A DNA stretch of 8,683 nt from an uncultured Gammaproteobacteria bacterium (GCA_905479545.1 CAJQNE010000532.1:1-8683), one strand, 5' to 3'. Shown: positions 1 to 7,321, counted from the stretch's first letter. The notes: generated by a model not told the origin, from the sequence alone. Translations and numbers: made by a program.

Positions 1-1
1 C

Positions 2-1639
2 GCCGGTGTGCAACCGATTGTCGGCTTTAGCGTTTACACTTGGAACGCGGCTGAGTTTATTGAGCTGGCTGGCTTGTTGCGCGAGCAATGTCCGGAGTTA
101 TTGATTGTTGCTGGTGGTCCGCACGTTCAGCAGGCGGAGGATTTTATCGGGATTGATCCGATTGACGCGATTATTATCGGCGAGGGCGAACAAACCTTTG
201 CCGAATTACTCGACAAGCCTGAACGTCGTCTTTGGCCAGAGATCAATGGTCTGGCTTTTCAGCAACTTGATGGCGGTGTAATACGCACTGAAAAACGTGA
301 GCGACTGACCGACTTATCGTTGCTGCCGTCGGCGTTAGACATTATTGATCTGGTGGGTGATGACGGCAAACCGCTGTATTCATCTATTTGTTATGAAACC
401 AGTCGTGGCTGCCCATTTAAGTGCTCATTTTGCGAGTGGGGCACCGGCGCGATTGGCATGAAGATGCTGCAATTTCCGTTAGAACGCATTAAAAAAGATT
501 TTCGCCATATCGTTGATAGCGGTGTTGAAAATATTTGGCTGGCAGACTCTAATTTTGGTGCACTAAAAGATGATGTCGAGAAAACCCGGCTTATTTGCGA
601 GCTAAAACAAGAAACCGGCTTGCCGCGCACTTTTGCGACCAGCTGGTCGAAAGCGCATAACAAAAAAGTCCAGGAAATAGTGTTGATGCTGAATGACAAC
701 GGCCTGTTGCCGCATTACCAGTTGGCGCTGCAAACACTGACGCCCCTGGCATTAAAGTTAAGTAATCGTAAGAACATGGGCGTCAATAAGTATGGACCGA
801 TTGCCAAGCAAATGGCTAAAGACGGCGTGCCGATAGCTTCTGAGCTTATTTGGGGGCTGCCCGGCGATAACTTGCCGGAATTCGAAAGCAACCTCGACAA
901 GCTGCTCGGAATTTTCCCCAGCGTGAATATTTTTGGCTATACCTTACTGCCCGGTACCGAGTTTTATGATCGCCGTGATGAGTACCAGCTGCAAACCGTG
1001 CCGATCGCTGGTTACGGTAAGGCTAAGGGCGAATACGTTATCGGTAGCCATACCTATAGCCGTGAAGAGGGGCTGCGGGGCTACTTCCTCATTTCGGCCC
1101 ACGTGGTGCTGCTGCAGGGCTATCTGCTGCCGCTCGTAAGCCGTTACCTCTGCTTGCAGGGCGAAGTGCCGGTATCGCCGCTATTACGTGAAATACTGGC
1201 AGCGCTGTTAGAGCACTTTGCGGATCAGTTGCCGACCATCGACCGGCAGGATTCACTCAACGTTTATGAGAATCGCAACGACGCGTATGTGTTGTTTGTT
1301 GAAAAGCTCGATGAGAGTTTTGAAGTAATCAGGAATACGGTTGATGCCTGGCTGGAAACCCATAACGCCAGCGCGGCACTGCGGAACGCGGCCAACCGCT
1401 GCATCGACCTTGACGAAGTGTTCGCTCCGCGTAGCGGTGAAACCCGTGAAGCTGACTACAACTTCGATTTCGACATCATTAATATTCGTAAGCAGCTGCA
1501 GGGTATGGACCTCCCGGCGAACGACGACTTCGCCGATAGGCCGCGGCAGCTGCGGGTGAGGCACCCTGGTGGAGTTGGCTCATTGCTTACCGACCCCAGC
1601 GGCGGCAATTGGATTAAGGGTGAGGTCGTTGGTTTGTAG
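2..1639 (+). CDS. Cobalamin-dependent (B12-binding) radical SAM protein, 5'-truncated by the window edge
   Basis: The frame is open to the left edge, and the first in-frame GTG (base 8) lies inside a conserved domain, so the true start is upstream. Counting from base 8, residues 1-70 are the rear of a B12-binding Rossmann domain (VGFSVYTWN, then IVAGGPH at 33-39, then IIIGEGEQTF at 56-64). The usual DxHxxG cobalamin-ligand motif would fall before base 1. The radical SAM core follows, with the [4Fe-4S] cluster motif CPFKCSFCEWG (C135, C139, C142), WLADSNFG at 177-184, and LIWGLPGD at 280-287. About 200 C-terminal residues match nothing I recognise. Such enzymes usually cleave SAM and often transfer methyl groups or rearrange unactivated carbons, using methylcobalamin or cobalamin. 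The substrate cannot be named here. The gene is convergent with the acyl-CoA dehydrogenase operon and shares a terminator with it, so it need not be related. The family call is firm; the function is unknown. Confidence 0.9.
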   Translation, partial: AGVQPIVGFSVYTWNAAEFIELAGLLREQCPELLIVAGGPHVQQAEDFIGIDPIDAIIIGEGEQTFAELLDKPERRLWPEINGLAFQQLDGGVIRTEKRERLTDLSLLPSALDIIDLVGDDGKPLYSSICYETSRGCPFKCSFCEWGTGAIGMKMLQFPLERIKKDFRHIVDSGVENIWLADSNFGALKDDVEKTRLICELKQETGLPRTFATSWSKAHNKKVQEIVLMLNDNGLLPHYQLALQTLTPLALKLSNRKNMGVNKYGPIAKQMAKDGVPIASELIWGLPGDNLPEFESNLDKLLGIFPSVNIFGYTLLPGTEFYDRRDEYQLQTVPIAGYGKAKGEYVIGSHTYSREEGLRGYFLISAHVVLLQGYLLPLVSRYLCLQGEVPVSPLLREILAALLEHFADQLPTIDRQDSLNVYENRNDAYVLFVEKLDESFEVIRNTVDAWLETHNASAALRNAANRCIDLDEVFAPRSGETREADYNFDFDIINIRKQLQGMDLPANDDFADRPRQLRVRHPGGVGSLLTDPSGGNWIKGEVVGL

Positions 1640-1667
1640 TCTGAATGGTTCAGATACTTCCAACCAT

Positions 1668-1700
1668 AAAAAAACGGCGCTGATTCAGCGCCGTTTTTTT
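1668..1700. terminator. Bidirectional Rho-independent terminator between convergent units
   Basis: Arms 1668-1683 and 1685-1700 are perfect reverse complements of 16 bases. They comprise seven A, a GC-rich core (CGGCGCTGA), one central base, the matching core and seven T. The realistic loop is ATT on an 8-bp GC-rich stem. Because A7 and T7 flank both sides, it can end transcripts in both directions: from the radical SAM gene, whose stop is 28 bases to the left, and from the small acyl-CoA dehydrogenase subunit, whose stop is 15 bases to the right. Confidence 0.93.
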
Positions 1701-1715
1701 AATAGCTTGCAGGGT

Positions 1716-2888
1716 TTACGCGGCAGCCCTTTGCTCCGCATTAGCTTCAATATCGCAGCTCAGTGCGGCAAATTGCTTCAGGTGATATTCACGATCACCG
1801 TATTGCAGGTTAAAGCCCGTTAGGCGACGGAAGTAATGGCCAACATCTAGTTCTTCCGTTACACCGATGCCACCATGCAACTGCACGGCCCACTGGGCAA
1901 CGAATTTAGACGATTTATTGATATAAGCCTTGGCACCGGCAATCGCTTTCCGGCGTGTTACCCGGTCGTCGTTATCGGCTTGTACCGCTGCCTGCAACAC
2001 CATTGAGGTGCTTTGCTCAACTTCAATAAACATATCGACCAGCTTGTGCTGAATGACCTGGAAGCTACCAATCGGTACGCCGAACTGCTTGCGTTGCCCG
2101 GCGTATTCAGCGGTACGTTTTAGCATTGCTTTCATGGCACCGAGTGCATCCGCACAAGCGGCGGCGATGGCGTAGTCGAGCGCGCGTTCCAGTGGTGCAA
2201 AGCCTTCACCGGGTGCGCCAAGTAGAGCGTCGTCGCTTAGCGTTACCTCGTTAAGTGTCAGCTCTGCAGCGGTTCCACCACCAAGCGTTTTGTAGCTCCG
2301 AATGGTGAGGCCAGGGGTGTTGGCATCAACCAGAAACAAGCTAATGCCCGCAGTTTCACCGGCGTTGCCACCGGTGCGGGCACTGACGATGAAGGTCTCA
2401 GCGTTGGCACCATTAACTACGCCATGTTTTTCGCCGTTTAGTACGTAGCCATCATCGGAAGCTTGAGCCGTCGTGGCACACCAGGCCGGGTTATAGCGAC
2501 TAATGCGCTCGGCGAAGGCGACAGCAAGTTGCTTATTGCCTTCAACCAGTGGGCCGACTAGTGCTTCTTGTTGAGAACTGCTACCTGCGAGGGCGATAAG
2601 GTTACCGGCGAAAACAATATTGGCGATATACGGTTCCAATACCAGGCCATTGCCTAAACCTTCTGCAATCAGGCTGGTATCGACCGCGTTGCCGCCATAG
2701 CCGCCTGCAGTTTCTGATAGTGGTTGGCCGAGCCAACCGAATTCAGCAAACTGTTGCCAGGTTTTTGGCTGCATTTGCGCGTCAGTTTTTACGGTATCGA
2801 GATATTTGTCGAACGAGTAATCTTTCTCTACGAAGCGGTTTACGCTGTCGCGGATCATTTCTTGTTCGCTACTGAGTGAAAAATCCAT
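1716..2888 (-). CDS. Acyl-CoA dehydrogenase, small (beta-type) subunit of a heteromeric enzyme
   Basis: 390 aa with the acyl-CoA dehydrogenase fold. The N-terminal helical domain (about 1-120) starts MDFSLSSEQEMIRDSVNRF, a middle beta domain follows (about 121-225), then the C-terminal four-helix domain. It keeps the motifs that hold the FAD adenine and pyrophosphate from the neighbouring subunit: RKQFG at 266-270 and QLHGGIGVTEE at 336-346. It lacks the catalytic Glu at the helix-G position (alanines around 241-245) and has a degenerate first signature (AFAERIS at 124-130). This is the pattern of small subunits in heteromeric enzymes such as PimD or the mycobacterial FadE pairs. The start is set by GAAGGA six bases upstream. 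The gene lies 23 bases after the large subunit in one operon and ends at the bidirectional terminator. It presumably acts with that subunit in the cytoplasm on an unusual acyl-CoA (dicarboxylic, branched or steroid side chain); the substrate is inferred only. Confidence 0.93.
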   Translation of the reverse strand: MDFSLSSEQEMIRDSVNRFVEKDYSFDKYLDTVKTDAQMQPKTWQQFAEFGWLGQPLSETAGGYGGNAVDTSLIAEGLGNGLVLEPYIANIVFAGNLIALAGSSSQQEALVGPLVEGNKQLAVAFAERISRYNPAWCATTAQASDDGYVLNGEKHGVVNGANAETFIVSARTGGNAGETAGISLFLVDANTPGLTIRSYKTLGGGTAAELTLNEVTLSDDALLGAPGEGFAPLERALDYAIAAACADALGAMKAMLKRTAEYAGQRKQFGVPIGSFQVIQHKLVDMFIEVEQSTSMVLQAAVQADNDDRVTRRKAIAGAKAYINKSSKFVAQWAVQLHGGIGVTEELDVGHYFRRLTGFNLQYGDREYHLKQFAALSCDIEANAEQRAAA

Positions 2889-2894
2889 GTGAAG

Positions 2895-2900
2895 TCCTTC
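2895..2900 (-). promoter_or_regulatory. Shine-Dalgarno of the small dehydrogenase subunit
   Basis: On the - strand GAAGGA sits six bases before the ATG at 2888. It lies entirely in the 23-base gap after the large-subunit stop. It fixes the start and shows that the second gene has its own ribosome entry site rather than depending on start-stop overlap. Confidence 0.75.
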
Positions 2901-2911
2901 TTCGGGTGGTT

Positions 2912-4078
2912 CTAAAGCGCTACAAGAAATTTAGCGATGACGTTTTTCTGAATTTCGTTACTTCCGCCATAAATGGTGGAAGCGCGAAGGAAGTTATAAG
3001 CCAGGCTGGCGTTGTTGTATTCAGCGTGGCCGATTTCCTCCTCGTTGTGCCACGGTAGGCTGTCGTCGCCACCAAGTTCTACGCGCGCTTCAGTAAGCGC
3101 CTGTTGCAGCTCGGTGCCTTTGATTTTTAAGCCGGAAGATTCTGCGCCCGGCGGTTGGCCTTTAGCCATTTTGTCGAGGGTGCGGAAGTTGGTGAATTCC
3201 AGCGCCATCAGGTCGACTTCTAGTTCAGCAATGCGCTGGCGAACGGTTGGGTCGTCGAGCCGGGTGCCAGTCTCGGTTGGCGTATTAGCCAGTAATTTTT
3301 TTAGTCCTTCAATGCCAGCTTTTGAGCCAGCGACGCCAGCAATACAGGTGCGCTCATGGCTGAGCAGGTATTTGGCGATCGTCCAACCCTGGCCTTCCTC
3401 GCCGACCAGATTTTCAGCGGGCACACGTACATCGGTGAAAAACACTTCGTTTAGGTGATGCTCGCCGTCGATGGTGTGAATAGGCCGTACTTCGATACCC
3501 GGCGTTTTCATGTCGATTAGCAGGAAGGAAATGCCTTGTTGTTTGCGACCTTCGTTGTCGGTGCGAACCAAGCAAAAAATCCAGTCGGCCCAGTGGCCTT
3601 GGGTGGTCCAGATTTTTTGACCGTTGACCACGTATTCATTGCCATCGCGGATAGCCGCGGTTTTCAGGCTGGCTAAATCCGAACCGGCGCCGGGTTCAGA
3701 GTAACCCTGACACCAAAGCTCTTCACACTTAGCGATTTTCGGCAAAAACCGTTCCTGTTGCGCAGGGGAGCCGAATTTCATTAGCACGGGTGCGAGCATC
3801 GTCAGGCCAAACGGACTGGTAATAGCTCCGCCTGCAGCCGCGCGCTCTTCATCAAAAATATGTTGTTCGGTGGCATTCCAACCAGGGCCGCCAAATTCAG
3901 TAGGCCAGTTGCTGGCAAGCCAGCCTTGTTTGCCGAGTAGCTGTTCCCAGGCCATTTGATCGTCACGGCTGTGATAACCCATGGCGCCGGGTTTCTTTTG
4001 AGTTGGCACGTTGGCTTGCATCCAACTACGTACTTCTTGCTGGAATTGCTTTTCTTCGGGGGAAAAATCGAGATTCAT
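2912..4078 (-). CDS. Acyl-CoA dehydrogenase, large (alpha-type) subunit of a heteromeric enzyme
   Basis: 388 aa with a typical start, MNLDFSPEEKQFQQEVRSWM. Visible motifs are the first family signature GYSEPGAGSDLA (125-136), the flavin-ring segment WTTQGHWADW (157-166), and LSHERT at 239-244. Glu242 in LSHERT is at the helix-G position where isovaleryl- and long-chain enzymes keep the catalytic base. The usual YEG near the C-terminus is YGGSNEIQ (370-377), so the short/medium-chain base is absent. The RxQFG and QxHGGxG motifs are also missing; the first region reads DPTVRQRIAELEVDL. Those FAD-binding elements are in the small subunit encoded next, so one complete active site probably forms per alpha-beta pair. 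It resembles PimC and FadE26/FadE28-type subunits. It is the first gene of the operon. No strong Shine-Dalgarno precedes the ATG (only GCGAG), yet the N-terminal match makes this start likely. Exact substrate unknown. Confidence 0.94.
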   Translation of the reverse strand: MNLDFSPEEKQFQQEVRSWMQANVPTQKKPGAMGYHSRDDQMAWEQLLGKQGWLASNWPTEFGGPGWNATEQHIFDEERAAAGGAITSPFGLTMLAPVLMKFGSPAQQERFLPKIAKCEELWCQGYSEPGAGSDLASLKTAAIRDGNEYVVNGQKIWTTQGHWADWIFCLVRTDNEGRKQQGISFLLIDMKTPGIEVRPIHTIDGEHHLNEVFFTDVRVPAENLVGEEGQGWTIAKYLLSHERTCIAGVAGSKAGIEGLKKLLANTPTETGTRLDDPTVRQRIAELEVDLMALEFTNFRTLDKMAKGQPPGAESSGLKIKGTELQQALTEARVELGGDDSLPWHNEEEIGHAEYNNASLAYNFLRASTIYGGSNEIQKNVIAKFLVAL

Positions 4079-4212
4079 CGGTTACTCGCGATTTGGGGGA
4101 GTGGGTGGCATAAGTTCGCCACGCAGTGGGCGAGCGCCCAGCCCGTAAGTAGACCAGAACCGCCGCGTGCAGAATTTGGCCGCGCTGCGCTGAGTTGAGG
4201 GCGTAGGAGTCA

Positions 4213-4230
4213 ACCGAGCGCTTGCTCGGT
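4213..4230. promoter_or_regulatory. Palindromic candidate operator (TetR-type) for the dehydrogenase operon
   Basis: ACCGAGCGCTTGCTCGGT has perfect 7-base arms (4213-4219 and 4224-4230) around GCTT. With a one-base bulge the symmetry extends to GTCA...TGAC (4209-4233). Size, spacing and lack of a T-run fit a dimeric repressor site better than a terminator, since no gene reads into it. It lies 135 bases upstream of the large subunit start and 194 upstream of ilvE. TetR-family repressors commonly control acyl-CoA dehydrogenase operons through such palindromes. No regulator gene is present in the window, so the cognate protein is unknown. Confidence 0.5.
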
Positions 4231-4366
4231 GACCGCCTATCTCATAAATTTGGCCATTGCTTGTTGGTTCTGACCTAAATTGCTGCGGCGGTGGTATCGC
4301 TGAATAGCGTTTTATGATGAAATACGCGCCCTTTGCCGCCCAGTAGAGCAGTTTCTACCGTCGGCC

Positions 4367-4383
4367 GCCGCAGCTTATGCGGC
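4367..4383 (+). promoter_or_regulatory. Small hairpin in the ilvE leader, with a competing long-range pairing
   Basis: GCCGCA (4367-4372) pairs with TGCGGC (4378-4383) around a five-base loop, ending 41 bases before the ilvE ATG and followed by AAAAA. The left arm is also part of CCGCCGCAGC (4365-4374), a perfect 10-base complement of GCTGCGGCGG at 4282-4291. The two pairings exclude each other. Whether the upstream arm is transcribed is not known, because the promoter was not located. Regulatory meaning is speculative. Confidence 0.3.
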
Positions 4384-4413
4384 AAAAACATTCTGATAAT
4401 CTACTATATTCAC

Positions 4414-4417
4414 AGGA
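4414..4417 (+). promoter_or_regulatory. ilvE: Shine-Dalgarno of ilvE
   Basis: AGGA with seven bases before the ATG at 4425. It decides the start: an in-frame ATG at 4377 would add 16 residues unlike the family, lies inside the loop of the leader hairpin, and has no ribosome binding site. Confidence 0.75.
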
Positions 4418-4424
4418 AAATCCC

Positions 4425-5345
4425 ATGTCGATGAGCGATCGCGACGGGCTGATTTGGCTCGACGGTGAAATGGTGCAGTGGCGTGACGCCACCACCCATT
4501 TGTTAACCCACACACTGCATTACGGCATGGGTGTGTTTGAGGGTGTGCGCGCTTATAAGGCTCCACAAGGCACGGCAATTTTTAAGTTGCCTGAACACAC
4601 CAAGCGACTGTTCAATTCGGCGCATATTATGAATATGCCGATGCCGTTTGATCAGGAAACCATTAATCTGGCGCAGCGGGACGTGGTTCGTGCAAATAAC
4701 CTCGAAACCGCTTATCTGCGGCCTATGGTGTTTTACGGCAGTGAAGGTATGGGCCTGCGCGCCGATAATCTGAAAGCGCACGTAATGGTAGCGGCCTGGG
4801 AGTGGGGCGCTTACCTCGGCGAAGACGCGCTGAAGAATGGCCTGAAAGTTTGTGTTTCGAGTTTCACCCGCCATCACGTAAACAGTGCCATGTGCCGGGC
4901 GAAAGCTAACGGCCATTACTTCAATTCTATGCTGGCGCTCAGCGAAGCGCTGCGGAATGGTTATGATGAAGCACTGCTGCTGGATACAGAAGGCTTTGTT
5001 GCCGAAGGCTCCGGCGAAAACCTATTTTTGGTAAAAGACGGCGAAATCCATACGCCTGATCTCAGCTCCGGTTTGGACGGTATTACCCGTAAAACCATCA
5101 TGAAGCTGTGCGACGATTTAGGTTACACCGTGCGCGAGAAGCGTATTACCCGCGACGAAGTGTATATCGCTGATGAGGCTTTTTTCACTGGCACCGCCGC
5201 CGAAGTAACGCCAATTCGTGAAGTGGATGGGCGTCAGATTGGTGATGGCAGCCGTGGGCCGGTTACTGAAAAGCTGCAGACCTTATATTTTGATGTGGTG
5301 AATGGCCGTGCGGAGCAGTACAGCGATTGGCTGCATTACGTCTAA
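4425..5345 (+). CDS. ilvE: Branched-chain-amino-acid aminotransferase (class IV PLP enzyme)
   Basis: 306 aa, the usual IlvE length. It catalyses the reversible transfer of an amino group between glutamate and the 2-oxo acids of valine, leucine and isoleucine, the last step of their synthesis in the cytoplasm. Visible hallmarks are LHYGMGVFEGVRAY (31-44), YLRP (97-100), the PLP-binding lysine K160 in CRAKANGHYFNS, the class IV signature AEGSGENLF with E194 (193-201), the phosphate-binding GITRKT (219-224) and TGTAAEVTPI (255-264). All key residues are present. It stands alone between a divergent operon and its own terminator, next to LPS genes. From memory, ilvE is also beside waaF in Pseudomonas. 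A D-amino-acid aminotransferase or aminodeoxychorismate lyase shares the fold, but length and motifs favour IlvE. Confidence 0.96.
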   Translation: MSMSDRDGLIWLDGEMVQWRDATTHLLTHTLHYGMGVFEGVRAYKAPQGTAIFKLPEHTKRLFNSAHIMNMPMPFDQETINLAQRDVVRANNLETAYLRPMVFYGSEGMGLRADNLKAHVMVAAWEWGAYLGEDALKNGLKVCVSSFTRHHVNSAMCRAKANGHYFNSMLALSEALRNGYDEALLLDTEGFVAEGSGENLFLVKDGEIHTPDLSSGLDGITRKTIMKLCDDLGYTVREKRITRDEVYIADEAFFTGTAAEVTPIREVDGRQIGDGSRGPVTEKLQTLYFDVVNGRAEQYSDWLHYV

Positions 5346-5363
5346 ATAGCTAACTGTCGATCC

Positions 5364-5404
5364 AAGCGCCGCCACGAGAAACCTCGTGGCGGCGCTTTTG
5401 TTTT
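5364..5404 (+). terminator. Rho-independent terminator of ilvE
   Basis: A perfect 15-bp stem, AAGCGCCGCCACGAG (5364-5378) with CTCGTGGCGGCGCTT (5383-5397), closes an AAAC loop and runs into TTTTGTTTT. It begins 18 bases after the ilvE stop. It separates ilvE from the GT25 gene, which must therefore have its own promoter in the following 40 or so bases; a TATATT box at 5430-5435 is a possible -10, without a clear -35. Confidence 0.93.
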
Positions 5405-5446
5405 GGCGATAAGCTTCAGTTACAGAATTTATATTGAGATTTAGTT

Positions 5447-6181
5447 GTGAAAATATTTGTCATCAACCTACCGAAGTCTGTTGAGCGTCGTGAAAGCGCA
5501 GAGAAGCAGATGGCCGCAGCAGGCGTTGATTTTGAGTTCTTCACCGCATTAAATGCGACGCAGGCAATGTCGGAATGGTTTGATGGGTATAACGAGCGTG
5601 AATTCATGCTCAATACGGGGCGAAGAAGTAGCGAAGGCGAAAAAGGCTGCTACGCGAGTCACCTCGCGCTATGGAAGCATTGTGTTGCGATCGACCAGCC
5701 CATCATGATTATGGAAGACGACTTTCAGTTGGCTAGCGGTTTCTCCGCTGCGGTTGACCAAGTGACCGCTTTGATCGCTGAGTACGGTTCTATTCGATTA
5801 CAGGAAGCGCCGCGAAGAGCCGAAACCAGAGTGACGGAAGCAGGAGATTTTGAACTGTATCGGTACCGCAGAATGCCGCATTGCCTCATGTGTTACGCCG
5901 TTAGCCCTGCAGTGGCTCAAGCGCTCATTAGCCATAGTGCGACGATCAATGAGCCCGTTGACGTGCTTACCAAGAAGTTTTGGCTGCACAAGCAGCCTAT
6001 GTACTGCTTGCTTCCGTATACAGTGTTTAGCAGCGACCACAGTAGTGACTCTACGGTTCAACATCGGGTAAGCGAAGCTAAGCCCGTAGCGATAAAACTG
6101 CAGAGGCCTTTTCGGAAACTGGGCTGGGAGCTACAACGGCACTTTGCTAATGCTAAATATGCGATTTTTAAGCGTTATTGA
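5447..6181 (+). CDS. Glycosyltransferase family 25 (LPS/LOS core type)
   Basis: 244 aa starting MKIFVINLPKSVERR, the characteristic GT25 N-terminus, from a GTG codon with only a weak GAG eight bases upstream. Further family marks are EKGCYASHLALW (65-76), the acidic metal/nucleotide-sugar motif IMEDDF (88-93), and EPVDVLTKKFW (169-179). The C-terminus is basic (RPFRKLGWELQRHFANAKYAIFKRY region), which may help it sit on the inner membrane. Known GT25 members include galactosyltransferases that extend lipooligosaccharide core from UDP-sugars; donor and acceptor here cannot be read from sequence. It lies alone on its strand after the ilvE terminator and is convergent with the GT4 gene (57 bases between stops, no clear hairpin). 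The nearby hldD supports a role in core oligosaccharide assembly. Confidence 0.88.
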   Translation: MKIFVINLPKSVERRESAEKQMAAAGVDFEFFTALNATQAMSEWFDGYNEREFMLNTGRRSSEGEKGCYASHLALWKHCVAIDQPIMIMEDDFQLASGFSAAVDQVTALIAEYGSIRLQEAPRRAETRVTEAGDFELYRYRRMPHCLMCYAVSPAVAQALISHSATINEPVDVLTKKFWLHKQPMYCLLPYTVFSSDHSSDSTVQHRVSEAKPVAIKLQRPFRKLGWELQRHFANAKYAIFKRY

Positions 6182-6238
6182 ATTAGCGTGGTCAATGTCT
6201 TTTAAGGGCTGTTTAGTATTTTTTAGCGTATTGGTCCA

Positions 6239-7321
6239 CTAGGGCTCGGCGAGCACTTTTTGGTAAACCTCTGCAGTTTGTATCGCGGTGTTTTCCCAGG
6301 TAAACGAATTTGCATACTCCAAAGACTTTTCAGCAAGCTTGCCATCGAGTTGCAGTAGTTCAGTCAAGCCTTTGCCAATACTGTCGGTATCGCGTGGATC
6401 GCATTGGGTAGCGTGCTCACCAGCAATGTCTGCGGCGCCACCGATATTAGTGGTTAGTACCGGGGTACCGGATTTTAACGCTTCGATGATGGGTAGGCCG
6501 AACCCTTCGTATAACGACACTAAACAAAACCCCTGTGCATGGCGATACAAAGTAGGAATTTTATCGTCGTCAACAAAGCCCAAAAATTTAATCGATTCCG
6601 GGTGTTTGGTAGTAAGTGCTTGTTCTTTTAGTTGTTCTTTTTCCGGTCCGTCGCCGGCAAGAACCAAGTCATAATCGACAGCAATTTTGTACTCATCAAA
6701 TGCAGCGATGAGGCGTGCAACATTTTTGCTGCTTTTCAATGCACCTACAAATAATAAATAAGGGCGCTGCAGATTGAGTTCCTTTAGTCGCTTTAGGTCC
6801 TCCGGAGCTGCTGTTGAATTAAACCGCTCGTCTACTCCATGGTGAACCACTGAGATATTTTGGTCGGGAAAGGAGTAGAACTTTAGTAAATCACGCTTGG
6901 TGGATTCGCTAACGCAAACTAAGTGGTCAGCTGTTTCAATCAACTGTTTGTATTGAGATTGCCGTCGCTCAATATCTTGTGGGTGCTGGTAGTCAATTCT
7001 AAGGTGTGCATACATGTCGTGAATGGTCGCGACTTTTTTGGCCGCTGGCCAATCAGGTAGCTCATGGTCAAGGCTATGCACCAGATCTATGCCTCGTTGG
7101 CTTCGGGAATTAGCCGATCTCGTCCACAGTCGATGCGGTACATCAGGAAGCTTAGTCGAGTAGTGGAAGTGCCTGAGATACCGGCTGACGCGGTATGCTG
7201 CATATATCTCATTGGGAGAATCTAACTGCCTTAAATGCGTTAACAGCATGTAAGCGTATCGGCTTATGCCTGTCGGGTGCCGGGCGACGATGCAGGAACT
7301 TTCTAGGGCGATTTTATGCAT
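6239..7321 (-). CDS. Glycosyltransferase family 4 (GT-B fold), probably LPS/surface glycan
   Basis: 360 aa from the ATG at 7321. An N-terminal GT-B domain opens with MHKIALESSCIVARHPTGISRYAYMLL, including the PTGISRY motif seen in GT4 mannosyl-type enzymes, followed by TIHDMYAHL (99-107) and CVSESTKRDLL (136-146). The C-terminal nucleotide-sugar domain has FVGALKSSKN (191-200), LAGDGPE (221-227) and the retaining E-x7-E motif EGFGLPIIE (272-280). No signal peptide is seen; it should work on the cytoplasmic face of the inner membrane. The frame stays open to a GTG at 7423, adding 34 basic residues not typical of the family. I prefer 7321 because the conserved fold starts there, although neither site has a good Shine-Dalgarno. 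It follows the PAAR-like gene on the same strand and converges with GT25. The sugar specificity is unknown. Confidence 0.9.
   Translation of the reverse strand: MHKIALESSCIVARHPTGISRYAYMLLTHLRQLDSPNEIYAAYRVSRYLRHFHYSTKLPDVPHRLWTRSANSRSQRGIDLVHSLDHELPDWPAAKKVATIHDMYAHLRIDYQHPQDIERRQSQYKQLIETADHLVCVSESTKRDLLKFYSFPDQNISVVHHGVDERFNSTAAPEDLKRLKELNLQRPYLLFVGALKSSKNVARLIAAFDEYKIAVDYDLVLAGDGPEKEQLKEQALTTKHPESIKFLGFVDDDKIPTLYRHAQGFCLVSLYEGFGLPIIEALKSGTPVLTTNIGGAADIAGEHATQCDPRDTDSIGKGLTELLQLDGKLAEKSLEYANSFTWENTAIQTAEVYQKVLAEP

Larger units (their letters stand above)
4079..4424. other. Divergent intergenic region between the dehydrogenase operon and ilvE
   Basis: 346 bases without a convincing gene. 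It must hold promoters for both directions. It contains an imperfect GC-rich palindrome at 4127-4140 (TGGGCGAGCGCCCA), the strong palindrome at 4213-4230, a 9-base direct repeat AATTTGGCC at 4173-4181 and 4247-4255, and the ilvE leader structures. A TATGAT box at 4313-4318 and a GATAAT box at 4395-4400 could be -10 elements toward ilvE, but neither has a good -35 at 16-18 bases. A ten-codon ORF at 4314-4346 has no ribosome binding site and no Leu, Ile or Val codons, so I do not call it a leader peptide. Confidence 0.6.

Noticed and set aside
1253..1564. 103-codon ORF on the - strand inside the radical SAM gene
   Set aside because: It is fully antisense to a well-supported coding region and shows no domain; it is a shadow frame.
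3012..3458. 148-codon + strand ORF inside the large acyl-CoA dehydrogenase gene
   Set aside because: It is antisense to clear family motifs, has a Ser/Arg-rich low-information translation and no ribosome site.
4127..4140. Palindrome TGGGCGAGCGCCCA as a terminator or second operator
   Set aside because: It is short with mismatched centre and no T-run; chance occurrence in GC-rich sequence is likely, so it is only noted in the intergenic entry.
4314..4346. Ten-codon ORF considered as an ilvE attenuator leader peptide
   Set aside because: It contains no Leu, Ile or Val codons, has no Shine-Dalgarno, and no terminator follows before ilvE.
4377..4424. Upstream in-frame ATG as the ilvE start
   Set aside because: It would add 16 residues absent from the family and lacks a ribosome site, while ATG 4425 has AGGA at seven bases and gives the normal length.
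4503..4916. 137-codon - strand ORF inside ilvE
   Set aside because: It is antisense to the conserved aminotransferase and its translation resembles no known protein.
6182..6238. Possible terminator between the convergent glycosyltransferase genes
   Set aside because: T-rich stretches are present but no stable GC-rich hairpin could be found next to them.
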